Both the position numbers and the translations under genes were made by a program. Below, in pieces: positions 52,190 to 61,819 of a stretch of 64,000 bases of DNA. The number at the start of each line of letters is the position of its first letter. The stretch's first letter is position 1. The notes beneath the pieces were generated by a model. The model saw only the letters and a program-made list of their open reading frames with translations. It had not been told where the DNA came from and ran no database searches. The stretch comes from Celeribacter baekdonensis B30 (GTDB lineage Bacteria; Pseudomonadota; Alphaproteobacteria; Rhodobacterales; Rhodobacteraceae): the NCBI RefSeq assembly GCF_000299875.1, contig NZ_AMRK01000002.1, positions 372,001 to 436,000 on the forward strand. The letters are read 5' to 3'.

Positions 52190-53163
52190 AGCCCCCTCCG
52201 TGTGCGATAAATCAGATGCAGGAACAGCGGCGCGCCGACCAGTGCCGTCACCACGCCAAGTTTCAGATCGCGCATGGGCAAAATCACCCGCACGACAATG
52301 TCCGCCGCCAGGAGCATCACCGCCCCCCCCAGAGCCGAAGCCCAGAGCAGCCGCCCCGGACGGGCGCCGACCCAGCCACGCAACATATGCGGCACCACGA
52401 GGCCGACAAACCCAATCGCCCCCGCCACGGCGGTGGAGGCACCGACCACGCAGGCCGTGCCAAACACCAACAACAGGCGCAGTTGGACAAGGTTGATCCC
52501 CATCGCCTGCGCCGCATCTTCGCCCAATGTCAACGCATCAAGCCCCCGGCGCATCAGCGCCAACATCCCCAACCCCACCACAATCAACGGCAGCGCCAAC
52601 CAGACATGGGTCATCGACCGATCCGCCAGCGAGCCCATCATCCAGAACACGATGTCATTGGCGGCAAAAGGATTGGAGGACAGATTCAAAACCAAAGAGG
52701 TCAAAGCCCCGGCAAGGGCCGAAATCGCGATGCCCGCGAGGATCAGCGTCAGCGACCCGCCACGCGGCCCCGCCAGTATCAGCACCAAGACCACCCCAAT
52801 CAACGCGCCCGCCAGCGCCGACAACGGCAGCGCCAAAGTGGTAGTGGCCGCGATGCCGGTTTGGATCGCGATCACCGCGCCCAAAGCCGCCGAACCCGAC
52901 ACGCCGATCAGCCCCGGATCGGCCAATGGGTTGCGCAGATAGCCCTGCATCGCCGCCCCCGACATGCCAAGTGCCGCCCCGATCATCAGCGCCAAAAGCG
53001 CGCGTGGCAGGCGGATTTCGCGCATCACCAACGGGATGGGGCCATCGCCGCCAAAGATCAGCGCGCGCAGACTGTCCAGCGGCGCAATGCCTGCCGGGCC
53101 GATCATCAAGGCCACGCCAAACAGCGTCCCCATCAGGATCAAAAGGATCACATGGAGGCGCAT
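52186..53163 (-). CDS. btuC: Cobalamin ABC transporter permease
   Basis: A 325-residue BtuC/FecCD permease with about ten membrane helices. MREIRLPRALLALMIGAALGMSGAAMQGYLRNPLADPGLIGVSGSAALGAV and GAIGFVGLVVPHMLRGWVG are family landmarks. The start MRLHVILLILMGTLFGVALMIG lies at 53163, overlapping the btuF stop. The frame remains open upstream without family character. Partner of BtuD and BtuF. Confidence 0.94.
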   Translation of the reverse strand: MRLHVILLILMGTLFGVALMIGPAGIAPLDSLRALIFGGDGPIPLVMREIRLPRALLALMIGAALGMSGAAMQGYLRNPLADPGLIGVSGSAALGAVIAIQTGIAATTTLALPLSALAGALIGVVLVLILAGPRGGSLTLILAGIAISALAGALTSLVLNLSSNPFAANDIVFWMMGSLADRSMTHVWLALPLIVVGLGMLALMRRGLDALTLGEDAAQAMGINLVQLRLLLVFGTACVVGASTAVAGAIGFVGLVVPHMLRGWVGARPGRLLWASALGGAVMLLAADIVVRVILPMRDLKLGVVTALVGAPLFLHLIYRTRRGL

Positions 53164-54014
53164 CAATCTTCTCCGTTTGTCAGCGTATGGCGCAGGCTTA
53201 CCATCTGCGCGACCGCGCGCAAAACATATGGCGTGCTGCAGACCCAATCGCTATCGGACACGCTGCCTTCTCTGCGGCTGTTTTGGGTGGCGCGCAGGGC
53301 AGGATGGCTCAGAATATCTTCGGCGCGCGAGCCGCCCGGATAGGGACGGCTGGTGATCACCGCTTCGGGGGCCTTCATCACCAACACCTCAAGAGGCATG
53401 TTCCCGCCCCAGGCATAGGCTGCCTCGTTGGCCAGGTTGGTGAACCCTGCCGTGGCTAAAATTTGCCCCGACAGGCTTTGCGCCCCTGGGGTATAGCCAT
53501 TGGCCTCATAGAGCACGGCAGTGGGACTGCGCCCCCCCTCCTCCCGAAAGGCTTTCAAATCCGCGTCATAGGTCGCGATGACCTCTGCGGCTTTGTCCTG
53601 TTGGCCCAAAACGTCGCCCATCCGCGCGATCTGTGCGGGCACGTCGCCCAGTGCGGTGACAGGCGCGAAAATCTCGACCCGCACGCCCAAGCGTTGCAGT
53701 AAGGCGACGGTGGCGCGAGAGGTATACGCTCCGGCGACCACCAGATCGGGCTGCATCAGGTAAATCTCTTCGGCCTGACCGCGATTGGCGGGATAGGCTT
53801 TGGCCTCGTCCGCCATCGCGGAAGAGCGCGGATCGGAGGCCAAGAACGACACCGACCTCAATTGCCCCGGTGCCGCCAACATCATCGCAAGCTGATCGGT
53901 GCACAGGTTCAGCGAGACAACGCGCGCGGGGACCTCCGCGCGCGTCATGACGGGGGCACAGCAAAGCAACACCCCCGTCAGAGCAAAACCCAAAATGGAC
54001 CTAGAACTGTGCAT
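53163..54014 (-). CDS. btuF: Periplasmic cobalamin-binding protein
   Basis: A 283-residue class III substrate-binding protein. Signal peptide SILGFALTGVLLCCAPVMTRA, then VVSLNLCTDQLAMMLA, the usual first strand of BtuF-like proteins; MQPDLVVAGAYTSRATVALLQRLGVRVEIF is the family core. ATG 54014 overlaps the 3' end of btuB by 14 bases. Delivers corrinoids from BtuB to BtuCD. Confidence 0.9.
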   Translation of the reverse strand: MHSSRSILGFALTGVLLCCAPVMTRAEVPARVVSLNLCTDQLAMMLAAPGQLRSVSFLASDPRSSAMADEAKAYPANRGQAEEIYLMQPDLVVAGAYTSRATVALLQRLGVRVEIFAPVTALGDVPAQIARMGDVLGQQDKAAEVIATYDADLKAFREEGGRSPTAVLYEANGYTPGAQSLSGQILATAGFTNLANEAAYAWGGNMPLEVLVMKAPEAVITSRPYPGGSRAEDILSHPALRATQNSRREGSVSDSDWVCSTPYVLRAVAQMVSLRHTLTNGED

Positions 54015-55845
54015 TGAGCCCGACATAAACCGCGCGGCCCCGCGTGGCATAGCCCCAGACCTCGGTGGCCTCCGCATCAAAGAGATTTTCGACCCGCCCG
54101 GTGAGTTGCACCCGGTCGGTCAGATCATAGTGCGCCGCCACATTGACGGTGGTGAAGCTGGGCAATTTGACCGTTTGATTGCTTCCCCAGTCGTAATTGC
54201 CCGCCACATGACGCAGATCGGCGGACACCGCACCGCGCCCACCAAAGGCGTCAAGCGTACCGCCAAGTGTCAATTCATGGCGCGGACGGCGGATTTCGAC
54301 GCTGTTGTCGGGGTTTTTGGCCTCAAGATAGGTATAGCCAAGACGCAGAGACAGCGCGTCGGTGGCCTCAAGCGCGCCCGCGATCTCGACACCGCGCCGG
54401 TCGCTGTTCCCGGTCTGGTTGATATAGGTGTACCCCGGATCGGTGCTGACAGCGGTAATTTCATCCGTCAGGCGCTCCTTGAACAGGGTCACATCCACTG
54501 TCCCCCGGTCGCCAAAGATCGGCAGCTCGACACCGAGATCAAAGCTGAGATTGCGCTCCGGTTGCAGGTCCGGGTTTCCGGTGCCGCCATAGCTGTCATA
54601 GAGTTCGAAATAAGCGGGATTGACCACGCCCTCGCCCGCAGACCCATGCAGCCGCACGCCATTGTCCAAGAGGTAGGACAGGCCGAGGTTCCATGTTGTC
54701 GCATCCTTGAACACATCGTTGTCGTCGAACCGCGCCCCGGCCTGAACATCAAGCCCCGAAGCAAAGCTGCCGCGATATTCGAGTGCCACCGATGTCGCCG
54801 CGCGGCCATAGGCCGGGTCAAGAGTACTGTCATCCTCGCGATGTTCCAGCAGCAGATTCAGAAGCTGATCCGCCTGATCCACCGCGCCGTCAATGCCATA
54901 GCTGAGCCGGTATTTCACCGCATCTGTGGTGGTCTTGGTGGTGGCTCCGCCATTGTTTTTCAACCTGTTTTGGGTGGTTTCAACGGCCAGACGGTGGGTC
55001 AATCGCCCCTCCATCATGCTGTATTCGCCAAAGACGCCAGCAGTCAGCTCATCGCGATTGGCATACTGCGTGGGATCGTCCACGATATAAGACTCCGCAT
55101 CCGTCGCCATCCAGTTGTCGCTGTCATATTCGTAGCGTTCCTCAGAGCGGCGCAGGGTAAAGCCCAGTTTCAGAGCATCTGTCGCCTGATAATCGCCCGA
55201 CAGGATCGCGGTGGAGCGCGTCAGCCCGTCCTTTTCCCCACCATCGCCGGACAGATCAAAGCCCGGATCATCCATGTGCGACAGCGCCAAAGACACACCG
55301 CCGCGCGCGTCCCTACGCGCCACAAAGGTGCTCGCAGTGGTGCCGGAGCCAACCTCAAGACTGCCATTCAATGTCGTGCCCTCCGAGCCTTTGCGGGTGA
55401 TGATGTTGATCACCCCGGCGGAGGCGTTTGAGCCGTAATAGACCGATTGCGGCCCGCGCAGCACTTCGATGCGCTCGATATTGGCGGTTTCCAGACCGCT
55501 GAAAATATATTCCCCGTCGCCCCCGGCGGCGGCGATGCCGTCGATCAGGACCAGCGTGTGGTTGCCTTCGCCACCGCGGATGCGGATTTGGGTGTCACTT
55601 GTGCCAGTGCCATTGACCGACACGCCGGGCAAGGCGCGCAGGGCGTCCTGCACCGTGGTGATGCCGCGCTCTTCGATGTCTTCTGCGGTGACGACACTGA
55701 CGGCACGGCCATATTTTTCGGCAGCAATCGGGGACAACCCGCCGGTGACGATGATCTCGTCCAAAACGAATGTCTCCTGTGCGGCAACCGGCGCGGAGAG
55801 TGAGAGCAGGCCAGCGGATGCGGCCAAAACTGTAAAGCGGTTCAT
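54001..55845 (-). CDS. btuB: TonB-dependent vitamin B12 receptor
   Basis: A 614-residue outer-membrane receptor. Signal peptide (FTVLAASAGLLSLSAPVAAQ) and a TonB-box-like VLDEIIVTGG come first. The plug has ITTVQDALRALPGVSVNGTGTSDTQIRIRGGEGNHTLVLIDGI and EVLRGPQSVYYGSNASAGVINIITRKG; the barrel ends in the terminal aromatic strand GRAVYVGLNAQF. The overall size equals E. coli BtuB. The identity as B12 receptor is confirmed by the cobalamin riboswitch upstream and btuFCD downstream. GAGGGT precedes ATG 55845. Confidence 0.95.
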   Translation of the reverse strand: MNRFTVLAASAGLLSLSAPVAAQETFVLDEIIVTGGLSPIAAEKYGRAVSVVTAEDIEERGITTVQDALRALPGVSVNGTGTSDTQIRIRGGEGNHTLVLIDGIAAAGGDGEYIFSGLETANIERIEVLRGPQSVYYGSNASAGVINIITRKGSEGTTLNGSLEVGSGTTASTFVARRDARGGVSLALSHMDDPGFDLSGDGGEKDGLTRSTAILSGDYQATDALKLGFTLRRSEERYEYDSDNWMATDAESYIVDDPTQYANRDELTAGVFGEYSMMEGRLTHRLAVETTQNRLKNNGGATTKTTTDAVKYRLSYGIDGAVDQADQLLNLLLEHREDDSTLDPAYGRAATSVALEYRGSFASGLDVQAGARFDDNDVFKDATTWNLGLSYLLDNGVRLHGSAGEGVVNPAYFELYDSYGGTGNPDLQPERNLSFDLGVELPIFGDRGTVDVTLFKERLTDEITAVSTDPGYTYINQTGNSDRRGVEIAGALEATDALSLRLGYTYLEAKNPDNSVEIRRPRHELTLGGTLDAFGGRGAVSADLRHVAGNYDWGSNQTVKLPSFTTVNVAAHYDLTDRVQLTGRVENLFDAEATEVWGYATRGRAVYVGLNAQF

Positions 55846-55984
55846 GTATAACCCTCGAAAACGACCCTTTATGGTCGCGGATGTGAACAATGTCAGTCGA
55901 GGGAAAGTGACCCCCCGCAGACGGTGAAATCACCACATGCGGAACGTCCGCAGCCCGGCACGCCCCACGCGTCCGAACAGGGTG

Positions 55985-56150
55985 AGCACCTTGGCAGGTC
56001 TCCTGACTCACGGGTCATCGCTGGGCCGAACCTTCCCGTCACCCAATGGGCGACAGTGGCATTTTCCGGCTTCGCTCTCCGCCTACAGTTGCGGGGGCAG
56101 TTGTGGACTTGGCACCCATTGGGTGAACCGAACCACATTCCCTTTTAACC
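55985..56150 (-). promoter_or_regulatory. Cobalamin riboswitch controlling btuB operon
   Basis: Reading the minus strand from about 56148: AAAGGGAAT at the start, the GCCACTG element in the middle, and the B12 box GAGTCAGGAGACCTGCC (56009-55993). The order and spacing match the adenosylcobalamin aptamer. The expression platform lies between the box and the btuB start at 55845, so B12 is expected to switch off the uptake operon. The flanking 56151-56305 holds no recognisable gene. Confidence 0.93.
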
Positions 56151-56305
56151 GGACGGCGAACCGCCCGGACCAAAGCGGGTTTTTCCTAATGGGATTCCTC
56201 GGCGCTGTGAAGTCTAAAAACAACGGCGGCCCATCCCGGTCAGAGATCGCTCCCCTGCCCGTGGACGGGCGCGCATTCTTCGCCAATCGGAAAATCGCTC
56301 TTGGT

Positions 56306-57271
56306 TCAGCGCTCTTTTGACAAAGGATTGAAACAGGCAAAGGCGCGCCCGGTTTCATCGGTGGTCAGCGCCGGTTTCTCGGCGCGACACCGATCCGTTG
56401 CAAAGCCGCAGCGCTCGTTGAACGCACAGCCCAAAGGCGGCGACAACGGATCGGGCAATTCGGTGGCCGCGGTCTCGGGCGCCACAATGGGACGACCGAC
56501 CTCGGGGGCACTTGCGGCCAGAAGCGCGGTGTAGGGGTGGCGTGCATTGGCAAAAATTTCGCGCGCGGACCCCACTTCGACAATCGCCCCGAAATACAAG
56601 ACGGCGATGCGGTCGCTGACCGCTTCGACCACCGCCAAATCATGGCTGATGAACAGATAAGTCAGGCCGAACGTCTCCTTGAGGTCTGCCAACAGGTTCA
56701 AAACCTGCGCCTGCACCGATACGTCAAGCGCAGAGACCGGTTCGTCCAGAATCAAAATCCGCGCTTGGGCCGCCAAGGCGCGGGCAATGCCGATCCGTTG
56801 CGCCTGACCGCCGGAAAACTCATGCGGGTAGCGATCAAGAAACTCCTCACGCAGGTTCACGGCGGCGAAAATCTCGTGGATACGGGCGGCACGGGTGGCT
56901 TTGTCCATTTGGTGCAACCGCCGCAGGGGCACCTCCATGATCTGCCGAATGGTCTTGCGCGGATTGAGGCTGCTGATCGGATCTTGGAACACATATTGGA
57001 TGCGCTTGCCAAAAAGCGCGGGGTCGGCATTGTCCAAAACCGCGCCTTCGATTTCAATCTGGCCGGTGCTGGGCGGCAAAAGACCCACAAGCATTTTTGC
57101 CAATGTGGATTTGCCACAGCCCGACTCGCCCACGATCCCCAAGGTTTCTCCGGTTGTCACTGTCAAATTCAGCGGCTGCACCGCATGAACCATCGCTTTG
57201 GGTGGCCCAAACAGGCGTTTGCCGACCGCAAAGGACTTTGACAGATCGGTCAGTCTCAGGGCCTCACTCAT
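56306..57271 (-). CDS. Peptide/nickel-type ABC transporter ATP-binding protein (DppF-like)
   Basis: A 321-residue OppF/DppF-type ATPase. Walker A GESGCGKST near residue 50, signature FSGGQAQRIGIARALA, Walker B LILDEPVSALD, and the C-terminal oligopeptide extension with cysteines (LGCAFNERCGFATDRCRAEKPAL). The long C-terminal tail after LPDPLSPPLGCAF is diagnostic for the dipeptide/oligopeptide family. It overlaps the fused permease-ATPase gene by four bases and ends the operon. Confidence 0.93.
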   Translation of the reverse strand: MSEALRLTDLSKSFAVGKRLFGPPKAMVHAVQPLNLTVTTGETLGIVGESGCGKSTLAKMLVGLLPPSTGQIEIEGAVLDNADPALFGKRIQYVFQDPISSLNPRKTIRQIMEVPLRRLHQMDKATRAARIHEIFAAVNLREEFLDRYPHEFSGGQAQRIGIARALAAQARILILDEPVSALDVSVQAQVLNLLADLKETFGLTYLFISHDLAVVEAVSDRIAVLYFGAIVEVGSAREIFANARHPYTALLAASAPEVGRPIVAPETAATELPDPLSPPLGCAFNERCGFATDRCRAEKPALTTDETGRAFACFNPLSKER

Positions 57272-59151
57272 ACGATGCGCTCCTGTTTGGTTTCGGGGAA
57301 AAGACAGCGAGTCTTGCGGCCCGCCCCCGTTGGCATGAGCGCTATCGCATCTGCGCGACAGGCGGGTTCGGCCTTGTCACAACGCTCGGCAAAAGCACAG
57401 CCCACGGGCAATCTGTCCACAACAGGCGGCAGCCCCGGAATCGCGGCCAGTTTGCGTTGCCCGCCGCCCAAGGTCGGCACACAATCGATCAGGCGGCTGG
57501 TGTAGGGGTGGTGCGGGTTGCGCAGAACCGCCTCGGTCGGACCTTCCTCAACGATCTGGCCTGCATACATCACGGCCACACGGTCGCACAATTGGCCGAC
57601 GACACCGAAATCATGGGTGATGAAAATGATCGCCAGACCACGCGCGCGCCGCAGGTCGCTGAGCACCGACAGGATTTGCGCCTGCACGGTGACATCAAGC
57701 GCAGTGGTTGGTTCATCCGCGATGATCACGTCGGGGTCATTGGCCAGCGCCATGGCAATCCCAACCCTTTGGCGCATTCCGCCAGACATTTCATAGGGAT
57801 AGCTGTCGATCCGGCTCTCCGCATTGGGGATACGCACCGATTTGAGCAGATCAATCGCGCGGGTACGGGCCGCCTCTTTTGACAGGGGGTCATGGGTCTG
57901 GATCGCTTCAATCAACTGATCGCCCACCCTATAAAGCGGATGCAATGTCGCCAAAGGGTCCTGAAAAATATAGGCCACGCGACGCCCACGCAGAGCGCGC
58001 AACACCTCATAAGGTGCACCGATAAGATCCGTGCCGTCGAAATGCACCGCACCGCCAGTGATCACACCCGGAGGCGAGGCGACAAGCCCCATCACGCTCA
58101 GGGCGGTCACCGATTTGCCCGACCCGCTTTCGCCGATGATGCCAAGGCATTCGCCCCGCTCAACATGCAGATCGACGCCACCCACAGCTTTATACACGCG
58201 ATCACGCACCCGAAACTCCGTGCGCAACCCGGCGATATCCAAAAGACTGTCGGTCTGCGCGACTGGCACAGGACCGTGACGATCGACCGTGGTGGCAGGC
58301 ATCGGGCGGCTCAGCGCGCCGGATTTCAACCGCGGATCAAGCGCATCGCGCACCCCGTCGCCCAACAGATTGATCCCCATCACAATGACCAAAATCATCG
58401 CGCCGGGCACAATCGAGGTGTGTGGATGGGTGATCAGCGCCGAACGGGCCTCGCCCAGCATCGAGCCAAGATCGGCTTGCGGAGGCTGCGAGCCGAGACC
58501 AAGGAACGACAGCCCCGCCGTCTCCAAAATCATCCAGCCCACGGTCGTCGACATGGCGATGACGATGACCGGCAAGACATTGGGCAACACTTCGCTGAGG
58601 ATGATTTCGCGGTTGCGCATCCCCGACAGGCGCGCCGCATCGACAAACTCCTTATGGGCGATGCCAACGGTGATGCCGCGAATGTTACGGGCAAAAAACG
58701 GCACATTGACTGCGGCCACCGCGATCAGCGCATTCATCAGGCCCGGCCCAAGAGCGGCGACAATCGCCAGCGCCAGAAGAATATAAGGAAACCCCATCAG
58801 CATATCGACACCGCGCATGATCACATTATCGGTGCGCCCGCCGTAATAGCCCGCGATGATGCCAATGGCCGAGCCGATGGTCGCGGCAATCATCGCCGCG
58901 GCCAATCCCATGGCAAGACTCAGGCGGGTGCCCCAGAGCAACCGGCTGAGAAGATCGCGACCCAAATGGTCTGTGCCCAAAACCGCCCCGGCGCTGAACG
59001 GCGGTTGAAAGCGATTGGGCGTGTCGATCACATTCGGGTTGGCCAATGGCAAAAGCGGCGTGATCAGGGCCAAAAGCGCGACACAGCCGATCACGATCAG
59101 CCCGACAAGCGCCAATCGGTTGCGCGCCAGCAATGTCACAAAGCCCCTCAT
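57268..59151 (-). CDS. Fused peptide ABC permease and ATP-binding protein (DppC-DppD)
   Basis: A 627-residue single frame. Residues 1-280 are a DppC-type permease (TDHLGRDLLSRLLWGTRLSL and the EAA loop AARLSGMRNREIILSEVLPN). After LDPRLKSGALSRPMPATTVDRHG the frame continues without stop into a DppD-type ATPase: Walker A GESGSGKSV, signature MSGGMRQRVGIAMALA, Walker B VIIADEPTTALD, and the cysteine-bearing tail VGCAFAERCDKAEPAC. Fusion rather than two genes is supported by the absence of any stop codon between. ATG 59151 overlaps the DppB stop (ATGA). Confidence 0.9.
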   Translation of the reverse strand: MRGFVTLLARNRLALVGLIVIGCVALLALITPLLPLANPNVIDTPNRFQPPFSAGAVLGTDHLGRDLLSRLLWGTRLSLAMGLAAAMIAATIGSAIGIIAGYYGGRTDNVIMRGVDMLMGFPYILLALAIVAALGPGLMNALIAVAAVNVPFFARNIRGITVGIAHKEFVDAARLSGMRNREIILSEVLPNVLPVIVIAMSTTVGWMILETAGLSFLGLGSQPPQADLGSMLGEARSALITHPHTSIVPGAMILVIVMGINLLGDGVRDALDPRLKSGALSRPMPATTVDRHGPVPVAQTDSLLDIAGLRTEFRVRDRVYKAVGGVDLHVERGECLGIIGESGSGKSVTALSVMGLVASPPGVITGGAVHFDGTDLIGAPYEVLRALRGRRVAYIFQDPLATLHPLYRVGDQLIEAIQTHDPLSKEAARTRAIDLLKSVRIPNAESRIDSYPYEMSGGMRQRVGIAMALANDPDVIIADEPTTALDVTVQAQILSVLSDLRRARGLAIIFITHDFGVVGQLCDRVAVMYAGQIVEEGPTEAVLRNPHHPYTSRLIDCVPTLGGGQRKLAAIPGLPPVVDRLPVGCAFAERCDKAEPACRADAIALMPTGAGRKTRCLFPETKQERIV

Positions 59152-60095
59152 GTTTTGATCCTCGGGTCGAGCATGGCCTGCGCCACATCCACCATGATGT
59201 TGAACATCACATAACAGGCCGCGATGAACACCACCCCGCCCTGCACCAATAAAATATCCCGCTTCAGGATCGCATCGACCAACATCCGGCCCACGCCGGG
59301 CCATTGGAACACCATCTCGATATAGACCGCGCCAGACAGCACAAACCCGGCCTGAATGCCCAAGACCGGAATGATCGACACCATCGCGGCGCGCAACGCA
59401 TGGCGCCAGATCACGCGCCGTTCGCGCACACCTTTGGCCCGCGCCGTGCGGATGAAATCCTGTCGCAGAACTTCCAGCATGGCCGAGCGCGCCAACCGCG
59501 CAATCACCCCGGTCGCCACCACCGCCAACGCGAGGGCAGGCATGAACAGGTGATTGAGCAACACCCACACCGTGCGATCGCCATAAATGGGCCACATGCC
59601 AGAGACCGGAAACCACCGCAATTGCACCGCAAAGATCAGGATCATCATCATACCGAGGAAAAACGACGGGATCGAAATGCCCAAAAGCACGACAAAGGTG
59701 ATCGCCTTGTCGGCCCATCCATATTGACGCGCGGCGGACACCACGCCCGCCGCCACGCCCAGGAGCGAACACAACACAAAGGACGTGCCCGCAAGGATCA
59801 GCGTCGCCCCGAAACGGTCAAGCACCTCGTCCAACACCGGACGGTTGAGCGCAAAGCTGCGGCCGAAATCGCCTTGCACCATATGGCCGAGCCAAATGAA
59901 ATAACGCGGCACCAAGCCCTGATCCAAGCCAAGATCACGGTTCAGCTTTTCGACGTTTTCAGGCGTGGCATAAGAGCCAAGGATCGCCGTCGCCGGATCG
60001 CCGGGGATCATCGCCATGATCAAGAACACGATCACGCTGATGCCCAAAAGCACCGGGATCGCCGAGACGAGCCGTTTGAGAATATATCCGGTCAT
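59148..60095 (-). CDS. Peptide/nickel-type ABC transporter permease (DppB-like)
   Basis: A 315-residue permease with six membrane helices. Start YILKRLVSAIPVLLGISVIVFLIMAMIPGDPA, the EAA-type loop ARAKGVRERRVIWRHALRAAM, and GVGRMLVDAILKRDILLVQG are typical. It follows the binding-protein gene by 53 bases and overlaps the fused gene by four bases. Works as the other half of the membrane channel with the DppC part. Confidence 0.93.
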   Translation of the reverse strand: MTGYILKRLVSAIPVLLGISVIVFLIMAMIPGDPATAILGSYATPENVEKLNRDLGLDQGLVPRYFIWLGHMVQGDFGRSFALNRPVLDEVLDRFGATLILAGTSFVLCSLLGVAAGVVSAARQYGWADKAITFVVLLGISIPSFFLGMMMILIFAVQLRWFPVSGMWPIYGDRTVWVLLNHLFMPALALAVVATGVIARLARSAMLEVLRQDFIRTARAKGVRERRVIWRHALRAAMVSIIPVLGIQAGFVLSGAVYIEMVFQWPGVGRMLVDAILKRDILLVQGGVVFIAACYVMFNIMVDVAQAMLDPRIKT

Positions 60096-60148
60096 GTGAT
60101 CGCCCCCTCAATGTGGCGCGACCCCGCAAGAGATCGCGCCGCCTACCC

Positions 60149-61723
60149 TCAATTTTTGGTCACATCATCCAAAAGCAGGAAGAACGAAGGCTGCAACGAA
60201 AAGCCCTCAACGCGATCAGAGGTCACGGCGTTTTGTTTCCAGTTGGCCACGAACACCCAAGGTGCATCGTCTTGCACGATCACCTGCATCTCCTGATAGA
60301 GCCGCGCGCGTTCGTCCTGATCGGTCTCGACACGGGCCGCATCAAGCAAGGCGTCCACTTCGGGGTTGGAATAATAGCCGGAGTTGAAACCGCCCTTGTC
60401 TGGCCAGGCTTCGGTGCGCAACGCGAGGAAGGGCAGCGTGTCCGGGTCATTGGTCATCCACGCCATTTCCGCCATATCCGCCTTGCCTTCAAGCCCGGGG
60501 TTCACATTGCCCAAAAAGGTGTTCCACTCGTAGGTTTCGATTTTCACGTCGAGCCCCACGGCCTCCAGATCGGCCTGGATCGCGGTGCCCATGGCGACAG
60601 GGTCCAGCATGCCAGAACCGCCTTCGGTGACATAAAATGTCAGCTCCGCGCCTTCGGCCCCCGCCTCTTTGAGCAAGGCCCGCGCCCGCGCGGGGTCATA
60701 GGGATAGGGATCGAGATCGGTATTATACGCCCAGGCAAATGCGGGCGGCGTTGGACCCGCGGCGACCTCTGCCGTGCCTTCAAGCACGTCATTGACGATC
60801 GCCTCTTTGTTGATCGCATAGTTCGCCGCCTGACGCACGCGCTTGTCGGCAAAGGGGCCTTCTTTGGCATTGAGGATCAGGAACCAGACATGCGGCCCCG
60901 CCTGTTCATAGACGGTATAGGCGTCGCTTTGAAACTCGCTCAGTGCCACGGGCGGCACTTCGACCATAAGATCAATCCCGCCTGCCAGCATCTCGGCCGA
61001 GCGGGTGTTGGCATCGGTGATCGGGCGGAACACCACGGTTTCAAGCTTGGGTGCGCCGTCCCAGTATTCGGGGTTGGCCTGCACCACGACGGCCTCGTTG
61101 CTGCGCCATTCGCCAAAGGAAAACGCCCCCGTGCCCGACGGATGCCGGCCGAAATCGGCACCATATTCCATGACCGCAGCGGGCGAGACAATCAGGCCGG
61201 TCGGATAGGCGAGGTTGGACAAAAATGGGGCGTAGGGGGCGTTGAGCGTAAAGGCCACCGTCAGGGGATCAATCACATCGACGCTCTCGACCGCCGAAAA
61301 GAAGAACGCCAGCGGGAACGGGCCGGTGTTGTGATAGGGGTGCGCCTCATCCAGCATTCGCTCAAAATTGAACTTCACGGCCTCTGCGTCAAAGGCGCTG
61401 CCATCATGGAACATCACGCCCTCCCGCAGGGTGAAGGTGTAGACCGTACCATCCTCGGAAATCGTCCAGTCGGTGGCCAAAGCGGGTTCAACCTCAAGCG
61501 TGCCGTCTTTGTAGCGCACCAGACCGTCATACATGTTCATCAGGATGCGGAAATCATTGACCGCCGTCACCGCCGCCGGGTCAAGCGCCTGCGGCTCCGC
61601 AATTTGACCGACGATCAGCACATTCTCGGGCGTTTGCGCCTGTGCGCCGCCCTGCGACAGCACCAGCGCCGTGGCCGCGGTCGCCGCAAGCAGGGCGCGG
61701 CGGGAAAGGGCTCGGAAAGTCAT
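60149..61723 (-). CDS. ABC transporter substrate-binding protein, peptide family (Tat-exported)
   Basis: A 524-residue class 5 binding protein (SBP_bac_5). The leader LSRRALLAATAATALVLSQGGAQA has a twin-arginine motif. Mature family segments: LVRYKDGTLEVEPALATDWTISEDGTVYTFTLREGVMFHDGSAFDAEAVKFNFERML, and FADKRVRQAANYAINKEAIVND. The family binds peptides, nickel, glutathione or other solutes; the ligand cannot be read from sequence. It is the first gene of the operon; AGAGG lies before ATG 61723. Control by the nearby GntR-type regulator is likely, because a shared motif lies upstream. Confidence 0.9.
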   Translation of the reverse strand: MTFRALSRRALLAATAATALVLSQGGAQAQTPENVLIVGQIAEPQALDPAAVTAVNDFRILMNMYDGLVRYKDGTLEVEPALATDWTISEDGTVYTFTLREGVMFHDGSAFDAEAVKFNFERMLDEAHPYHNTGPFPLAFFFSAVESVDVIDPLTVAFTLNAPYAPFLSNLAYPTGLIVSPAAVMEYGADFGRHPSGTGAFSFGEWRSNEAVVVQANPEYWDGAPKLETVVFRPITDANTRSAEMLAGGIDLMVEVPPVALSEFQSDAYTVYEQAGPHVWFLILNAKEGPFADKRVRQAANYAINKEAIVNDVLEGTAEVAAGPTPPAFAWAYNTDLDPYPYDPARARALLKEAGAEGAELTFYVTEGGSGMLDPVAMGTAIQADLEAVGLDVKIETYEWNTFLGNVNPGLEGKADMAEMAWMTNDPDTLPFLALRTEAWPDKGGFNSGYYSNPEVDALLDAARVETDQDERARLYQEMQVIVQDDAPWVFVANWKQNAVTSDRVEGFSLQPSFFLLLDDVTKN

Positions 61724-61747
61724 GGGATATCCTCTCTGTTGCATTCT

Positions 61748-61762
61748 ATTTATAATGATTAA
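61748..61762. promoter_or_regulatory. Candidate GntR operator in the binding-protein/DUF1028 promoter
   Basis: ATTTATAATGATTAA matches the reverse complement of 63400-63414 upstream of the GntR gene (ATTTATTATGATGAA) at 13 of 15 bases. A further TCATGATAA at 61781-61789 recurs at 63353-63361. The site is 25 bases upstream of the binding-protein start and 58 bases from the DUF1028 start. Confidence 0.45.
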
Positions 61763-61819
61763 TTGCATTTGGACAAATTCTCATGATAAATTCAAGGCAA
61801 ATGTGTTAGAGGTCGCATC

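Noticed and set aside
53899-55431. 510-codon open frame antisense to btuB/btuF
   Set aside because: Shadow frame; btuB is assured by motifs and riboswitch.
57892-59214. 440-codon open frame antisense to the fused DppC-DppD gene
   Set aside because: Composition is dominated by Arg, His, Gln and Asp as usual for antisense frames; no motif.
60113-61762. 549-codon open frame antisense to the peptide-binding protein gene
   Set aside because: Shadow of the Tat-exported binding protein gene, which has clear family motifs; the antisense product has none.
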